Of a DNA stretch of 64,000 nt, positions 12,204 to 21,050 are shown piece after piece. The notes under the pieces are model-generated. The model was given only the letters and a program-made list of their open reading frames with translations, ran no database searches and was not told the DNA's origin. The stretch spans positions 317,996 to 381,995 of the forward strand of contig JAKVBI010000010.1 of the NCBI GenBank assembly GCA_022447545.1, in the 5' to 3' direction. The DNA is from Myxococcota bacterium (GTDB lineage: Bacteria; Myxococcota_A; UBA9160; SMWR01). Made by a program: the position numbers and the translations under genes. Position 1 is the first letter of the stretch. The number at the start of each line of letters is the position of its first letter.

Positions 12204-13817
12204 ATGCCCCCCACCCCCGAAAATAAAATGAGCGCTTCCTCCTCGGCGTCCGGGATCGACGGCACGCAGGGCGGAAGCCGTGACCGAATCCTGATTCTCG
12301 ACTTCGGTTCGCAGTACACCCAACTGATCGCTCGGAGAATTCGCGAGCGGCACGTCTACTGTGAGATCCACCCGGGTACCATGGACCTCGACGCAGTCCG
12401 GGCCTGGGAGCCTTCGGGCATTGTGCTTTCCGGGGGACCGTCCAGCGTTTTCGACCCCAATGCTCCGCAACTCCAGCCGGAGATCGTTGATCTCGGCGTT
12501 CCCGTGCTTGGCATCTGTTATGGGTTGCAGTTGTTGGCCCACGTCCTGGGTGGCGTGGTGGAAAGAGCCGACGACCGCGAATACGGCAGGGCCGTGTTCA
12601 AGATCCAGCGAGACGACCCGCTCCTGGCAGCGATGTCTCATGGCTCCGAGCGGGTCGTGTGGATGAGCCACGGAGACCGGGTCCTCTCTTTGCCGCCCGG
12701 CTTCGTGGTTCTGGGTACGAGTGATAGTTCTCCTTTCGCTGCTGTGCGCCACGCGGACCGGCCGATCTGGGGGCTCCAGTTCCATCCTGAAGTGGTTCAC
12801 ACCGAGGGCGGCGCGGAATTGCTGTCGAGTTTCGTCATCGATCTCTGTGGTTGCCGTCCGGATTGGACCATGGAGACCTTCGTCGACCAGACCACCAACG
12901 CCATTCGCGAGCAGGTAGGAGACGGCATTGCGGTCTGTGGACTGTCGGGGGGAGTTGATTCTTCGGTGGCCGCGGCGCTGGTCCATCACGCCGTTGGAGA
13001 CCAACTCCGCTGCATCTTCGTCGATAATGGGCTGCTTCGCAGGGGTGAGCGTGCCGACGTCGAGAGGACCTTTGGCGATACGCTGGGAGTGCCCCTCGTC
13101 ACAGTGGATGCCGCCAATCGGTTTCTCGGGGCGCTGAAAGGGGTTACGGACCCGGAACGGAAACGGAAAATCATCGGACACACCTTCATTGAGGTCTTTG
13201 AGGAAGAGGCCGAGAAGCTTGGTGGAGCCGACTTTCTGGTTCAGGGAACCCTGTATCCCGACGTCATCGAGAGCGTTTCGGTCAAAGGACCTTCCGCCAC
13301 CATCAAGACCCACCACAACGTCGGCGGTCTGCCCGAGCAGATGAAGTTACGACTGGTCGAACCGCTGCGGGAGTTGTTCAAAGACGAGGTTCGAGAAGTC
13401 GGGCGCCGGCTGGCCCTCCCAGAAACCGCAGTGGGTCGGCATCCATTTCCAGGCCCGGGCCTCGCGATACGGATCCTCGGGGAGGTTACTGGCGAGCGCC
13501 TGAGCATGTTGCGAGGGGCCGACGCCATCGTAGTGCAGGAGATTCGTGAGGCGGGTCTCTACGACGAGCTCTGGCAGGCCTTTGCGGTATTTCTGCCGAT
13601 CCAGAGCGTTGGCGTCATGGGTGACGAACGAACCTACGACAACGCCATCGCGGTGCGGTGCGTCACATCCGTGGATGCCATGACGGCGGACTGGGCGCGA
13701 TTGCCCGACGAAGTCCTCGCGAGTATCTCGAGTCGCATCATCAATGAGGTCAAGGGCATCAATCGAGTCGTCTACGACATTTCCTCCAAACCTCCCGCCA
13801 CCATCGAGTGGGAATGA
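12204..13817 (+). CDS. guaA: GMP synthase (glutamine-hydrolysing)
   Basis: A 537-aa amidotransferase converting XMP to GMP. The N-terminal class I glutaminase domain has [17 protein letters not shown], the nucleophile Cys in GICYGLQLL, and the His/Glu pair in [11 protein letters not shown]. The ATP-pyrophosphatase domain has [12 protein letters not shown], the PP-loop (about residue 245). The C-terminal dimerisation domain ends with the conserved KPPATIEWE. The start is uncertain: ATG at 12204 is used, and ATG at 12228 would remove 8 variable residues; neither has a strong ribosome binding site. dnaE begins 5 bases after the stop, so guaA and dnaE are coupled. Confidence 0.96.
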   Translation: MPPTPENKMSASSSASGIDGTQGGSRDRILILDFGSQYTQLIARRIRERHVYCEIHPGTMDLDAVRAWEPSGIVLSGGPSSVFDPNAPQLQPEIVDLGVPVLGICYGLQLLAHVLGGVVERADDREYGRAVFKIQRDDPLLAAMSHGSERVVWMSHGDRVLSLPPGFVVLGTSDSSPFAAVRHADRPIWGLQFHPEVVHTEGGAELLSSFVIDLCGCRPDWTMETFVDQTTNAIREQVGDGIAVCGLSGGVDSSVAAALVHHAVGDQLRCIFVDNGLLRRGERADVERTFGDTLGVPLVTVDAANRFLGALKGVTDPERKRKIIGHTFIEVFEEEAEKLGGADFLVQGTLYPDVIESVSVKGPSATIKTHHNVGGLPEQMKLRLVEPLRELFKDEVREVGRRLALPETAVGRHPFPGPGLAIRILGEVTGERLSMLRGADAIVVQEIREAGLYDELWQAFAVFLPIQSVGVMGDERTYDNAIAVRCVTSVDAMTADWARLPDEVLASISSRIINEVKGINRVVYDISSKPPATIEWE

Positions 13818-13821
13818 ACCG

Positions 13822-16800
13822 GTGCCCATCACTCCCTTCGTCCATCTCCACCTACACAGCCAGTATTCGCTTCTCGATGGTGCCATCAAGATCCAACCCC
13901 TGTTCGAGCGCGCCGCTGCGCTGAACATGCCCGCCGTCGCACTGACGGATCATGGCAATCTCTTCGGGTCTCTCGAGTTCTACGAAGCTGCCCGCAATGC
14001 CGGAGTCAAGCCAATCATCGGCTGCGAGACCTACGTAGCGACGGTCTCGCGCTTCGACAAAGAGAAGCGGGAGCGTGATTCAAGTGGCTTCGATGCCATC
14101 TCCCACCTACCGCTTCTAGCCATGAACGAGACGGGCTACCGCAACTTGATGTACCTCGTTTCAAAGGCCTACCTCGAGGGCTTCTACTACAAGCCGAGAA
14201 TCGACCTCGAACTGCTTCGTGAAAGAAGCGAGGGATTGATCGCTACATCGGGATGTCTGTCCTCCATGATCTCTCGGGCGATCACAGATGGCCGGGTCGA
14301 ACGAGGGTGGGAACTGGTCGAGGAGTTTTCGCGGATCTTCCCCGGTCGTTTTTATCTGGAACTCCAGCGACACGGCATCGATGCACAGAATCAGGTCAAC
14401 GCCGAGTTGGCCAAAATGAGTCTCGACCTGGGCCTGCCAGTGATGGCGACCAATGATTGTCACTACCTCGAAGAGCACGACCACAGCCACCACGACGCAC
14501 TCCTCTGCATCGGGACGGGGACCAACCTCGACGACCCCGATCGCTTCAAGTTCGACGGCAAGGGCTTCTATCTGAAATCCGGTGACGAGATGGCGGAACT
14601 CTTCTCGGATCACCCATCAGCCCTCACCAGTACGCTGGAGATCGCAGAGAGATGCGACCTCGATCTCGGGATCGACACGGGCGAATACCACATGCCGGAA
14701 TACCAGGTGCCCGCGGGCAAAACCCGCGAGGAGGTCCTGGCCGATCAGGCCTGGCAGGGCTTGCGAGAGCAGTTACGTCTCGACCCGGATGAACCCTTGC
14801 CCGAAAAACTGGCACCGTACCAGGAACGCATGGATCACGAACTCTCGGTGATCAACAGCATGGGGTTCGCGGGATATTTCCTGATCGTCGCCGACTTCAT
14901 TCAGTACGCGAAACGAAACGAGATTCCAGTCGGGCCGGGCCGTGGGTCTTCGGCGGGGAGTCTGGCTGCCTATGGGCTCGGGATCACAGGCGTAGATCCC
15001 ATCGAGCACGACATTATTTTCGAGCGCTTCCTCAACCCCGAACGGATTTCGATGCCCGACATCGACGTCGACTTCTGCATGAAGGGTCGGGATCAGGTGA
15101 TCCGCTACGTACAGGAGAAGTACGACGGCGAGGGCGATGACGGTCGTCGCGTGGCGCAGATCATCACCTTCGGAAAGTTGCAGGCACGGGCAGCCATTCG
15201 AGATGTGGGCCGTGTACTGGGAATGACCTATGGCGATGTGGACCGAATCGCCAAACTCATTCCCGATACCCTCGGTATCAGTCTGGACGAGGCCCTCGAG
15301 CAGTCACCGGAACTACGCGCCCGCGCGGAAGCCGACGGGCAGGTCTCTCAGTTGTTCGAAACGGCCAGGCGTCTGGAGGGTCTGACGCGACACGCGGGCA
15401 CTCATGCGGCTGGTGTCGTCATCGGGACTCAACCCCTGATCGAAACCGTACCCCTGTATCGAGATGCTCGCACCGGCGACGTAGTCACCCAGTTCGATAT
15501 GCGCTGGGTGGAGAGAATCGGACTCATCAAGTTCGATTTTCTGGGGCTCAAGACCCTGACCACCATCGCGGATGCCGAGAGACGCGTTCGCGAGCGAATT
15601 CCGGATTTCTCCATCGAAACGATCGATTACGAGAATCCGGAAACCAGCGAACTCTTGTCCAGCGGAGAAACCGAAGGCGTCTTCCAGGTCGAGTCGAGTG
15701 GCATGACAGAGTTGGTCAAGAAGCTTCGGCCCCAGAACTTCAAGGAACTGATCCCCATCGTGGCGTTGTATCGCCCCGGTCCCCTCGGGTCCGGAATGGT
15801 CGACGATTACGTGAACCGCAAGAACGGGCTCACTCGGATCGAGTACTTGGTTCCGGAATTGCAGGAACTGACCGCCGAGACTCTGGGCGTGATCGTGTAC
15901 CAGGATCAGGTGCTCCAGATCGCCAAGAACCTGGCGGGTTACAGCCTGGGTGAAGCGGATCTTCTCCGACGCGCCATGGGTAAGAAGAAAGCCGCCGAGA
16001 TGGAGACCCAACGGGAGCGCTTCGTCGGCGGCGCCGTGGAACGGGGGATCGACAAGAACAAGGCCGAACAGGTCTTTCAACTGATGGCGGAGTTCGCGGG
16101 GTATGGCTTTCCGAAAGCCCATTCCACCGCATACGCTTTGATCACGTACCAGACCGCGTACCTGCGAGCCAACCACCCGCGGGAGTATCTGTCGGCTCTC
16201 CTGACCACCGAGTCCGGGAATCACGACAAACTCTCGAGGTATCTCTCCCTCGCGCAAACGGCTGGAATTGCCATCCTGCCTCCGGACGTGAATGAGTCCG
16301 TTCGCGACTTCACTGTGGTCGAGGACGGGATCCGGTTCGGGTTGGCGGGTGTGAAAAATGTGGGGGAGGGCGCTATCGAAGCGATTCTCGAGGCGCGCGG
16401 TGGAGACACCGGTGAATTCCGTTCCCTCTACGACTTCTCTTGTCGAGTCGACACGCGTCGCGTCAATCGCCGTGTGGTGGAGAGCCTGATCCGTTGTGGA
16501 GCCTTCGACGCACTCCATTCCAACCGCGCGGCGCTGTGGGCTGGCGTGGATGCCGTTCTCGAAGCCGGTGCGGCGACCCAGCGGGACCGTGAGATCGGTC
16601 AGACGAACCTGTTCGGAGGCGATGGGGGGCAGGAGACCATCGAACCGCCCATCCCCGATGCGCCCGAATGGACGGAGCGGCAGCGCCTGGAATACGAGAA
16701 GGAGGCACTCGGCTTCTATGTCACGGGGCATCCCCTGGCGGCCTACGCTACAGCGCTGTCCAAATTCGCCGATTTACAGGGAGGGCCATCGGCCCTGGAG

Positions 16801-17340
16801 TCGGGTCGTGAGGAGCGCATGGTTCGGGCCGGAGGCCTGCTGACTTCCCTACGGGAAACGAGAACCCGTCGGGGAGCCACCATGGCCTTCGGTACCTTGG
16901 AGGACTTGGAGGGAAGCATCGACTTGGTTGTGTTCGCCGAGCCCTACCAGCGGCATTTGAGTCTCCTGAAACGTGCGCTTGCCTCAGACGGCGGGGAGGT
17001 TGGACCGGTTCCCTTGTTGGTGGAGGGAAAACTGGAAGCCGGCGAAACGGCAAAGATCCTGGTCGAGCAATTTTGGGAACTCGAAAAGGCCGAGGAGGAG
17101 TTGTGCAAAGAATTGCGGCTTCGACTCGTCGACGGGGAGGCCACACGCGATCGCATCCAGGCGATTCAGAACCTCCTGGTTGCCCACCCGGGCGGCTGCT
17201 CGGTGGTGCTCCATGTCGTCATTCCGGGCCACAGCGAAACACTGGTCAGCCTGCGTGGGACCGACGTGACCCCGAATCCGACCCTCTGCAAGGGCCTGGA
17301 CGACCTGTTCGGACGCAGCGTGACGGAGCTCCACGTCTGA
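13822..17340 (+). CDS. dnaE: DNA polymerase III alpha subunit
   Basis: The 1172-aa replicative polymerase catalytic subunit. The N-terminal PHP domain shows HLHLHSQYSLLDGA and LTDHGNLFGS. The polymerase core has GPGRGSSAGSL and the catalytic aspartates in MPDIDVDFC. The later conserved block ETEGVFQVESSGM and the finger/thumb region AYALITYQTAYLRANHP are intact, and an OB-fold and tail follow. The GTG at 13822 lies 5 bases after the guaA stop and just before the conserved TPFVHLHLHS. The frame is also open upstream inside guaA, but that part is only the overlapping frame. It shares a transcript with guaBA, which would tie replication polymerase supply to purine synthesis. Length is normal for DnaE1. 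Confidence 0.97.
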   Translation: MPITPFVHLHLHSQYSLLDGAIKIQPLFERAAALNMPAVALTDHGNLFGSLEFYEAARNAGVKPIIGCETYVATVSRFDKEKRERDSSGFDAISHLPLLAMNETGYRNLMYLVSKAYLEGFYYKPRIDLELLRERSEGLIATSGCLSSMISRAITDGRVERGWELVEEFSRIFPGRFYLELQRHGIDAQNQVNAELAKMSLDLGLPVMATNDCHYLEEHDHSHHDALLCIGTGTNLDDPDRFKFDGKGFYLKSGDEMAELFSDHPSALTSTLEIAERCDLDLGIDTGEYHMPEYQVPAGKTREEVLADQAWQGLREQLRLDPDEPLPEKLAPYQERMDHELSVINSMGFAGYFLIVADFIQYAKRNEIPVGPGRGSSAGSLAAYGLGITGVDPIEHDIIFERFLNPERISMPDIDVDFCMKGRDQVIRYVQEKYDGEGDDGRRVAQIITFGKLQARAAIRDVGRVLGMTYGDVDRIAKLIPDTLGISLDEALEQSPELRARAEADGQVSQLFETARRLEGLTRHAGTHAAGVVIGTQPLIETVPLYRDARTGDVVTQFDMRWVERIGLIKFDFLGLKTLTTIADAERRVRERIPDFSIETIDYENPETSELLSSGETEGVFQVESSGMTELVKKLRPQNFKELIPIVALYRPGPLGSGMVDDYVNRKNGLTRIEYLVPELQELTAETLGVIVYQDQVLQIAKNLAGYSLGEADLLRRAMGKKKAAEMETQRERFVGGAVERGIDKNKAEQVFQLMAEFAGYGFPKAHSTAYALITYQTAYLRANHPREYLSALLTTESGNHDKLSRYLSLAQTAGIAILPPDVNESVRDFTVVEDGIRFGLAGVKNVGEGAIEAILEARGGDTGEFRSLYDFSCRVDTRRVNRRVVESLIRCGAFDALHSNRAALWAGVDAVLEAGAATQRDREIGQTNLFGGDGGQETIEPPIPDAPEWTERQRLEYEKEALGFYVTGHPLAAYATALSKFADLQGGPSALESGREERMVRAGGLLTSLRETRTRRGATMAFGTLEDLEGSIDLVVFAEPYQRHLSLLKRALASDGGEVGPVPLLVEGKLEAGETAKILVEQFWELEKAEEELCKELRLRLVDGEATRDRIQAIQNLLVAHPGGCSVVLHVVIPGHSETLVSLRGTDVTPNPTLCKGLDDLFGRSVTELHV

Positions 17341-18215
17341 TGCCTCGCGTCCGCGAACTCGCCCTCGTGGCATTGAGCGCGCTCGTCGCCTTGCTTGCCA
17401 CAAGCGCTGCAGCCGAGGTGAGACGCTTCGAGGGTGTCGGAGTGTTTGGCGTCGCTGCGGACGGTCAGTCGGTTCAGGAAGGCCGCGATCAAGCGCTGAG
17501 GCTAGCCCTTCGCGATGCCGTCCAGCGAGCGGCCCTGGACCTCTTGGCCCCCGAGGCGTTTGAAGTCGCGGTTGGCGGGGAAGAAGGGACCGTCGCCGAT
17601 GATTCCCAGCTCAAGCTGTCTCCAGCGGCCCAGGACGAGAGCTGGGTCGTTTCGGACCCCATCGAGGTTCAACTCGACCGAGCCCTCGGGCCCCAGCCCC
17701 TCGACTACGTGGACCGCTACAGCACGCTCGAGGACCGGGGGCAACGACCGGTTCTATTTCTGGACGATCCGGAAATCACAAGTGAATACGTGCTCGTTGC
17801 CGAGGTATACGTCGATACCGAGCGGGTCCGGCAACGATTGAGCGGGGTCGGAATGGCTCTGGTACCCGCGGGGGAACTTCCCCAATTGCCCTTGCGGGTC
17901 GAACTGCTCGGTTTGTCCCGATTCGACGAATTCGCGTCGGTTCAACAGGCCCTTTTGGCCGATCCCGGAGTCATTTCCGCGGTCCCCATCGAAATGGCAC
18001 GCGATCGAGCGGTGCTCATCCTCGAGACGACCTCCGTGTCGGACACGGTCACGAAGGGTCTGCGCGAGCGCTTGCCGGAGGCCTGGGCGTTCGAGTTGCT
18101 AGAAATCGGACACGGCCACCTGAAGCTGCAATTCGCCGCAAGACCGCCAGAAACCGATCCCATGTCGAACCCGGACCCTCCAGAGATTGACACCACCCGT
18201 CGAAATCGGTATTGA
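17340..18215 (+). CDS. Secreted periplasmic protein of unknown function, FlgT-N/LPP20-like
   Basis: A 291-aa protein not confidently recognised. Residues 1-25 form a clear signal peptide (charged MPRVRE, then a Leu/Ala-rich core, cleavage after AAA). The next part has the pattern GVGVFGVAADG...AREQAL-like repeats (QEGRDQALRLALRDAVQRAA), reminiscent of the N-terminal domain of flagellar protein FlgT and LPP20-type lipoproteins. A following segment, YVLVAEVYVDTERVRQRL, fits the same fold. The ATG shares its first base with the dnaE stop codon, so it is translationally coupled to dnaE. There are no flagellar genes in the window. The similarity is by eye only. Confidence 0.6.
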   Translation: MPRVRELALVALSALVALLATSAAAEVRRFEGVGVFGVAADGQSVQEGRDQALRLALRDAVQRAALDLLAPEAFEVAVGGEEGTVADDSQLKLSPAAQDESWVVSDPIEVQLDRALGPQPLDYVDRYSTLEDRGQRPVLFLDDPEITSEYVLVAEVYVDTERVRQRLSGVGMALVPAGELPQLPLRVELLGLSRFDEFASVQQALLADPGVISAVPIEMARDRAVLILETTSVSDTVTKGLRERLPEAWAFELLEIGHGHLKLQFAARPPETDPMSNPDPPEIDTTRRNRY

Positions 18216-18262
18216 ATTCGCGTCCTTAGACTAGGGCCGCAGATTGATAGGGCGGCCCTCGC

Positions 18263-18338
18263 AGGCACGTAGCTCAGTGGCTAGAGCGCCGCCTTGACAC
18301 GGCGGAGGTCGGCGGTTCAATCCCGCCCGTGCCTACCA
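18263..18338 (+). tRNA. tRNA-Val (anticodon GAC)
   Basis: A complete 76-nt cloverleaf. The acceptor AGGCACG pairs with CGTGCCT. The D stem is GCTC/GAGC, the anticodon stem CCGCC/GGCGG with loop TTGACAC gives GAC, and the T stem GGCGG/CCGCC has loop TTCAATC. The CCA end is encoded (18336-18338). It lies between the periplasmic protein gene and infC. Confidence 0.97.
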
Positions 18339-18745
18339 ACGCGGAACCGAGCCCCGAGAATACGGAGAAAAGCCTCAGAATGAACTGCCCACTCCAATGA
18401 AGGCCTTCCGCCGGCACAGGCGCGAGACCCTTGGGCAGCGTTCGGGGGCGACGGCAACTCTTGGCTCCAGCATCGCGCGGGCCGGGGAACGCGAGGACAC
18501 GCGTTCCTCAGGGGCGCTCGGGTTGGCCCCCCAAGGCGTAAATTGGAAGACATCACACGGCTGCGCAGAGACAAGGGCTTTTGCTCGTCATTTGTCACCG
18601 TGCGAGAGACAATGACAACGAACGACGCGCCGGTGCCTGGTGAAACCGGCAAGAAACAAAAACGAGCTTGGAGAGGGCGGTACGTCGCCGAAAACGCATC
18701 GACGAAACATGTACCGCTCCACCATGCAATGAAGGAGACCAGAGC
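18339..18745 (+). other. Long noncoding leader upstream of infC
   Basis: About 400 bases between tRNA-Val and infC with no convincing gene; the small open frames have no family features. It holds hairpins at 18629-18650 (GCCGGT/ACCGGC) and 18677-18717. A leader of this kind upstream of infC fits known autogenous control of the IF3-L35-L20 operon, but no precise regulatory motif was recognised. Confidence 0.5.
18677..18717 (+). promoter_or_regulatory. Nested hairpin just upstream of the infC ribosome binding site
   Basis: GCGGTAC (18677-18683) pairs with GTACCGC (18711-18717). Inside, GTCG (18684-18687) can pair with CGAC (18700-18703). It ends 14 bases before the AAGGAG ribosome binding site (18732-18737), so it could affect initiation on infC. 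Confidence 0.4.
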
Positions 18746-19345
18746 ATCGCTGAAATAAGACGGAATCCCACGCGGGATACGGGCCCGCGGGTCAATGAAA
18801 AGATTCGCGAGTCGGAAATTCGTGTGATCGGGAGCGAGGGTGAACAGTTGGGCGTCATGACGCCCGACGAGGCCATGAGTCGAGCCGAAGAAGAAGGACT
18901 CGACTTGGTGGAGGTCGCATCGGGCTCCCGCCCGCCCGTCTGTCGGATCATGGACTATGGCCGCTACAAGTACGAGCAGAAGAAGAAGTCGAGTAAGAGC
19001 CGAGGCCACGCTGCGACGCTCAAAGAGGTCAAGATGCGCCCGCGCACGGATGACCATGACCTCGACTTCAAGCTCAAGAACATTCGCCGATTCCTGTTGG
19101 ATGGCGACAAGGTCAAGGTGACCGTGATGTACCGGGGTCGTGAGATCGTCCATCGAGAACTGGGACGAGCGCAATTGAACCGCGTGATCGAACGACTGGG
19201 GAGTCTGGCGACGGTCGAGAACCCGCCCCGCATGGAGGGCCGATTCCTGTCGATGATTCTCGTGCCAAACCGCGATGCGGTGGCCGAGCTTCGTCGTCAG
19301 GAGAATACCGAAGCGAAGGCTCAAGCCGCGGAAGAAGCATCCTAG
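18746..19345 (+). CDS. infC: Translation initiation factor IF-3 (rare AUC start)
   Basis: A 199-aa IF-3, which binds the 30S subunit, checks initiator tRNA and start codon, and prevents subunit joining. The N-domain begins with the conserved GPRVNEKIRESEIRVIGSEGEQLGVM; the linker has MDYGRYKYEQKKK and the C-domain LKEVKMRPRTDDHD. The start is unusual. No ATG, GTG or TTG lies between a good AAGGAG (18732-18737) and the conserved sequence, but ATC at 18746 follows that site after 8 bases. Rare AUU/AUC starts are a known feature of infC and allow IF-3 to repress its own synthesis. ATA at 18755 is a weaker alternative. First gene of infC-rpmI-rplT-pheST-ihfA-merR. Confidence 0.93.
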   Translation: MAEIRRNPTRDTGPRVNEKIRESEIRVIGSEGEQLGVMTPDEAMSRAEEEGLDLVEVASGSRPPVCRIMDYGRYKYEQKKKSSKSRGHAATLKEVKMRPRTDDHDLDFKLKNIRRFLLDGDKVKVTVMYRGREIVHRELGRAQLNRVIERLGSLATVENPPRMEGRFLSMILVPNRDAVAELRRQENTEAKAQAAEEAS

Positions 19346-19420
19346 ATTCGCGCGGAAGTCGATACTCGGAGCGCACCGGTGGTTCGAGAATCGAGGAATC
19401 CGCCACGGTAGGAGATTGAA

Positions 19421-19615
19421 ATGCCGAAAATGAAGTCCCACCGGGGGGCAGCAAAGCGCTTCAAGAGGACGGGCACGGGCAAGATCGCCCGGTCTCGGCG
19501 CAATAAGCAGCACATCCTCACCAAGAAGTCGCCCAAGAGAAAACGACAACTGCGCCAGGGCACGACAGTCGCCGCGGCAGACGAGAAGCGCATCAAACAG
19601 ATGATCCCGAGCTGA
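19421..19615 (+). CDS. rpmI: 50S ribosomal protein L35
   Basis: A 64-aa very basic protein of the large subunit. The start [22 protein letters not shown] and the ending RIKQMIP are hallmark L35 features. TAGGAG lies 6 bases before the ATG. It sits between infC and rplT in the classical order, 75 bases after infC and 37 bases before rplT. Confidence 0.97.
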   Translation: MPKMKSHRGAAKRFKRTGTGKIARSRRNKQHILTKKSPKRKRQLRQGTTVAAADEKRIKQMIPS

Positions 19616-19652
19616 GGGAACCGGATCCCCCAGCACGAGAGGAGAACAAGGC

Positions 19653-20009
19653 ATGGCACGGGTCAAGCGCGGTCCCGCCGCGAAGAAACGCAAGAATCGC
19701 ATTCTCAAACGTGCGAAAGGTTATTCCGGGGGCCGGAGTCGCCTCCTGAAGACCGCGCGCGAAGCGGTTGAAAAGGGATGGGTGTACGCGTATCGGGACC
19801 GAAAGGTTCGCAAGCGGGTTTTTCGTGGCCTGTGGGTCACTCGTATCAATGCAGCGGCTCGCCAGCACGGGCTTTCCTACAGTCGATTCATCCACGGCCT
19901 CAAGCAGGCAGGGGTGGAAGTGGACCGCAAGGTTCTGGCTGAAATCGCAGTCTCGGACCCCAAGGGGTTCGAACAACTTGCGGCCCTCGCGAAGTCAAAG
20001 GCCGCCTAG
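19653..20009 (+). CDS. rplT: 50S ribosomal protein L20
   Basis: A 118-aa basic protein that binds 23S rRNA early in assembly. The start [19 protein letters not shown] and the central [21 protein letters not shown] are diagnostic. GAGGAG precedes the ATG. In E. coli L20 represses the operon by binding the rpmI leader; the 75-base infC-rpmI gap here is short, so whether such a site exists cannot be judged by eye. Confidence 0.97.
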   Translation: MARVKRGPAAKKRKNRILKRAKGYSGGRSRLLKTAREAVEKGWVYAYRDRKVRKRVFRGLWVTRINAAARQHGLSYSRFIHGLKQAGVEVDRKVLAEIAVSDPKGFEQLAALAKSKAA

Positions 20010-20024
20010 GAGCGGGACCGCCCC

Positions 20025-21050
20025 ATGGCGGCCGAACCCAGCCACCTCGTCTCCTTGACCGAGCGCGCGATCGCCGAGATCGTCGATGCGGACACCATCC
20101 ACGCGCTCAATGCCGTGCGTTCGAGATACCTCGGTCGCAAGGGTGAGGTGACTTCGGTCCTCAGAAGTCTGGGGGACGCGGACCCGAGCGAACGCGCGAG
20201 CCTTGGGCAGGCCGCAAACCGCGCCAAGCAGGCAATCGAGGACCGCGTCGCCGCGAGACGAGGTGAGATCGAAAATGCCGAGAGGAATCGCGCCCTCGGT
20301 CGGCAGAGTATCGACGTCACCTTGCCGGGAGCTGGACCTTTGGCGGGCCGGCTCCATCCCATTTCTCTTGTCATGCGGGACATGGTCGAGTTCTTCACTG
20401 GAATGGGATTCTCGATCGAGGAGGGCCCCGAAGTCGAAACCGAATACAACAACTTCGAAGCCCTCAACATTCCCGACGAGCATCCGGCGCGAGACGAACA
20501 GGACACCTTCTATCTCGAGGGGGGAAACCTTCTACGCACCCACACCTCGAGCGTGCAGATTCGAGCCATGACGGGTCGAGAACCTCCGTTTCGGTTCATC
20601 GCGCCGGGTCGCGTGTATCGCCACGACCTGTCTCCACGCCACAGTCCGATGTTCCACCAGATCGAAGGTTTTATGGTGGATGAGGACGTGAACTTCGCCG
20701 ACCTCAAAGGCATCCTCTACGCCTTTGCTCGGCACTTGATGCAGGGTGATCCCGAGCTCCGGTTCCGGTCGAATCATTTTCCGTTCACCGAGCCTTCGGC
20801 GGAAATGGACTACTCGTGTCGCCTTTGTGACGGACAGGGTTGCAAGGTTTGCTCGCACACGGGTTGGATGGAGTGGGGCGGTTGCGGAATGATCCACCCA
20901 AGAGTTCTCGACCGCTGCGGAATCGATTCAGACCGTTTTCAGGGTTTCGCGTTCGGCATGGGAATCGATCGAGCGGCCTTGTTGCGTTACGGCGTGCCCC
21001 ACCTCCGGTTGCTGTTCGAAGGCGACTTGCGCTTCCTGGAGCAGATCTGA
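20025..21050 (+). CDS. pheS: Phenylalanyl-tRNA synthetase alpha subunit
   Basis: A 341-aa class II synthetase subunit. The N-terminal coiled coil (about 1-90) binds tRNA. The catalytic core shows motif 1 around HPISLVMRDMVEFFTGMGF, motif 2 in FRFIAPGRVYRHDLSPRHSPMFHQIEG, and motif 3 in GFAFGMGIDRAALLRYGV. AGGAG lies before the ATG, overlapping the rplT stop. The stop codon overlaps the pheT start (TGATG), so the alpha and beta subunits, which form an alpha2beta2 enzyme, are translationally coupled. Confidence 0.97.
   Translation: MAAEPSHLVSLTERAIAEIVDADTIHALNAVRSRYLGRKGEVTSVLRSLGDADPSERASLGQAANRAKQAIEDRVAARRGEIENAERNRALGRQSIDVTLPGAGPLAGRLHPISLVMRDMVEFFTGMGFSIEEGPEVETEYNNFEALNIPDEHPARDEQDTFYLEGGNLLRTHTSSVQIRAMTGREPPFRFIAPGRVYRHDLSPRHSPMFHQIEGFMVDEDVNFADLKGILYAFARHLMQGDPELRFRSNHFPFTEPSAEMDYSCRLCDGQGCKVCSHTGWMEWGGCGMIHPRVLDRCGIDSDRFQGFAFGMGIDRAALLRYGVPHLRLLFEGDLRFLEQI

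Noticed and set aside
15313-16731. A 472-aa minus-strand open frame inside dnaE
   Set aside because: Same reason: the complement of a confirmed gene in GC-rich DNA.
18397-18615. A small protein gene in the infC leader
   Set aside because: A 72-residue open frame with no ribosome binding site or protein-like pattern; it is more likely noncoding leader.
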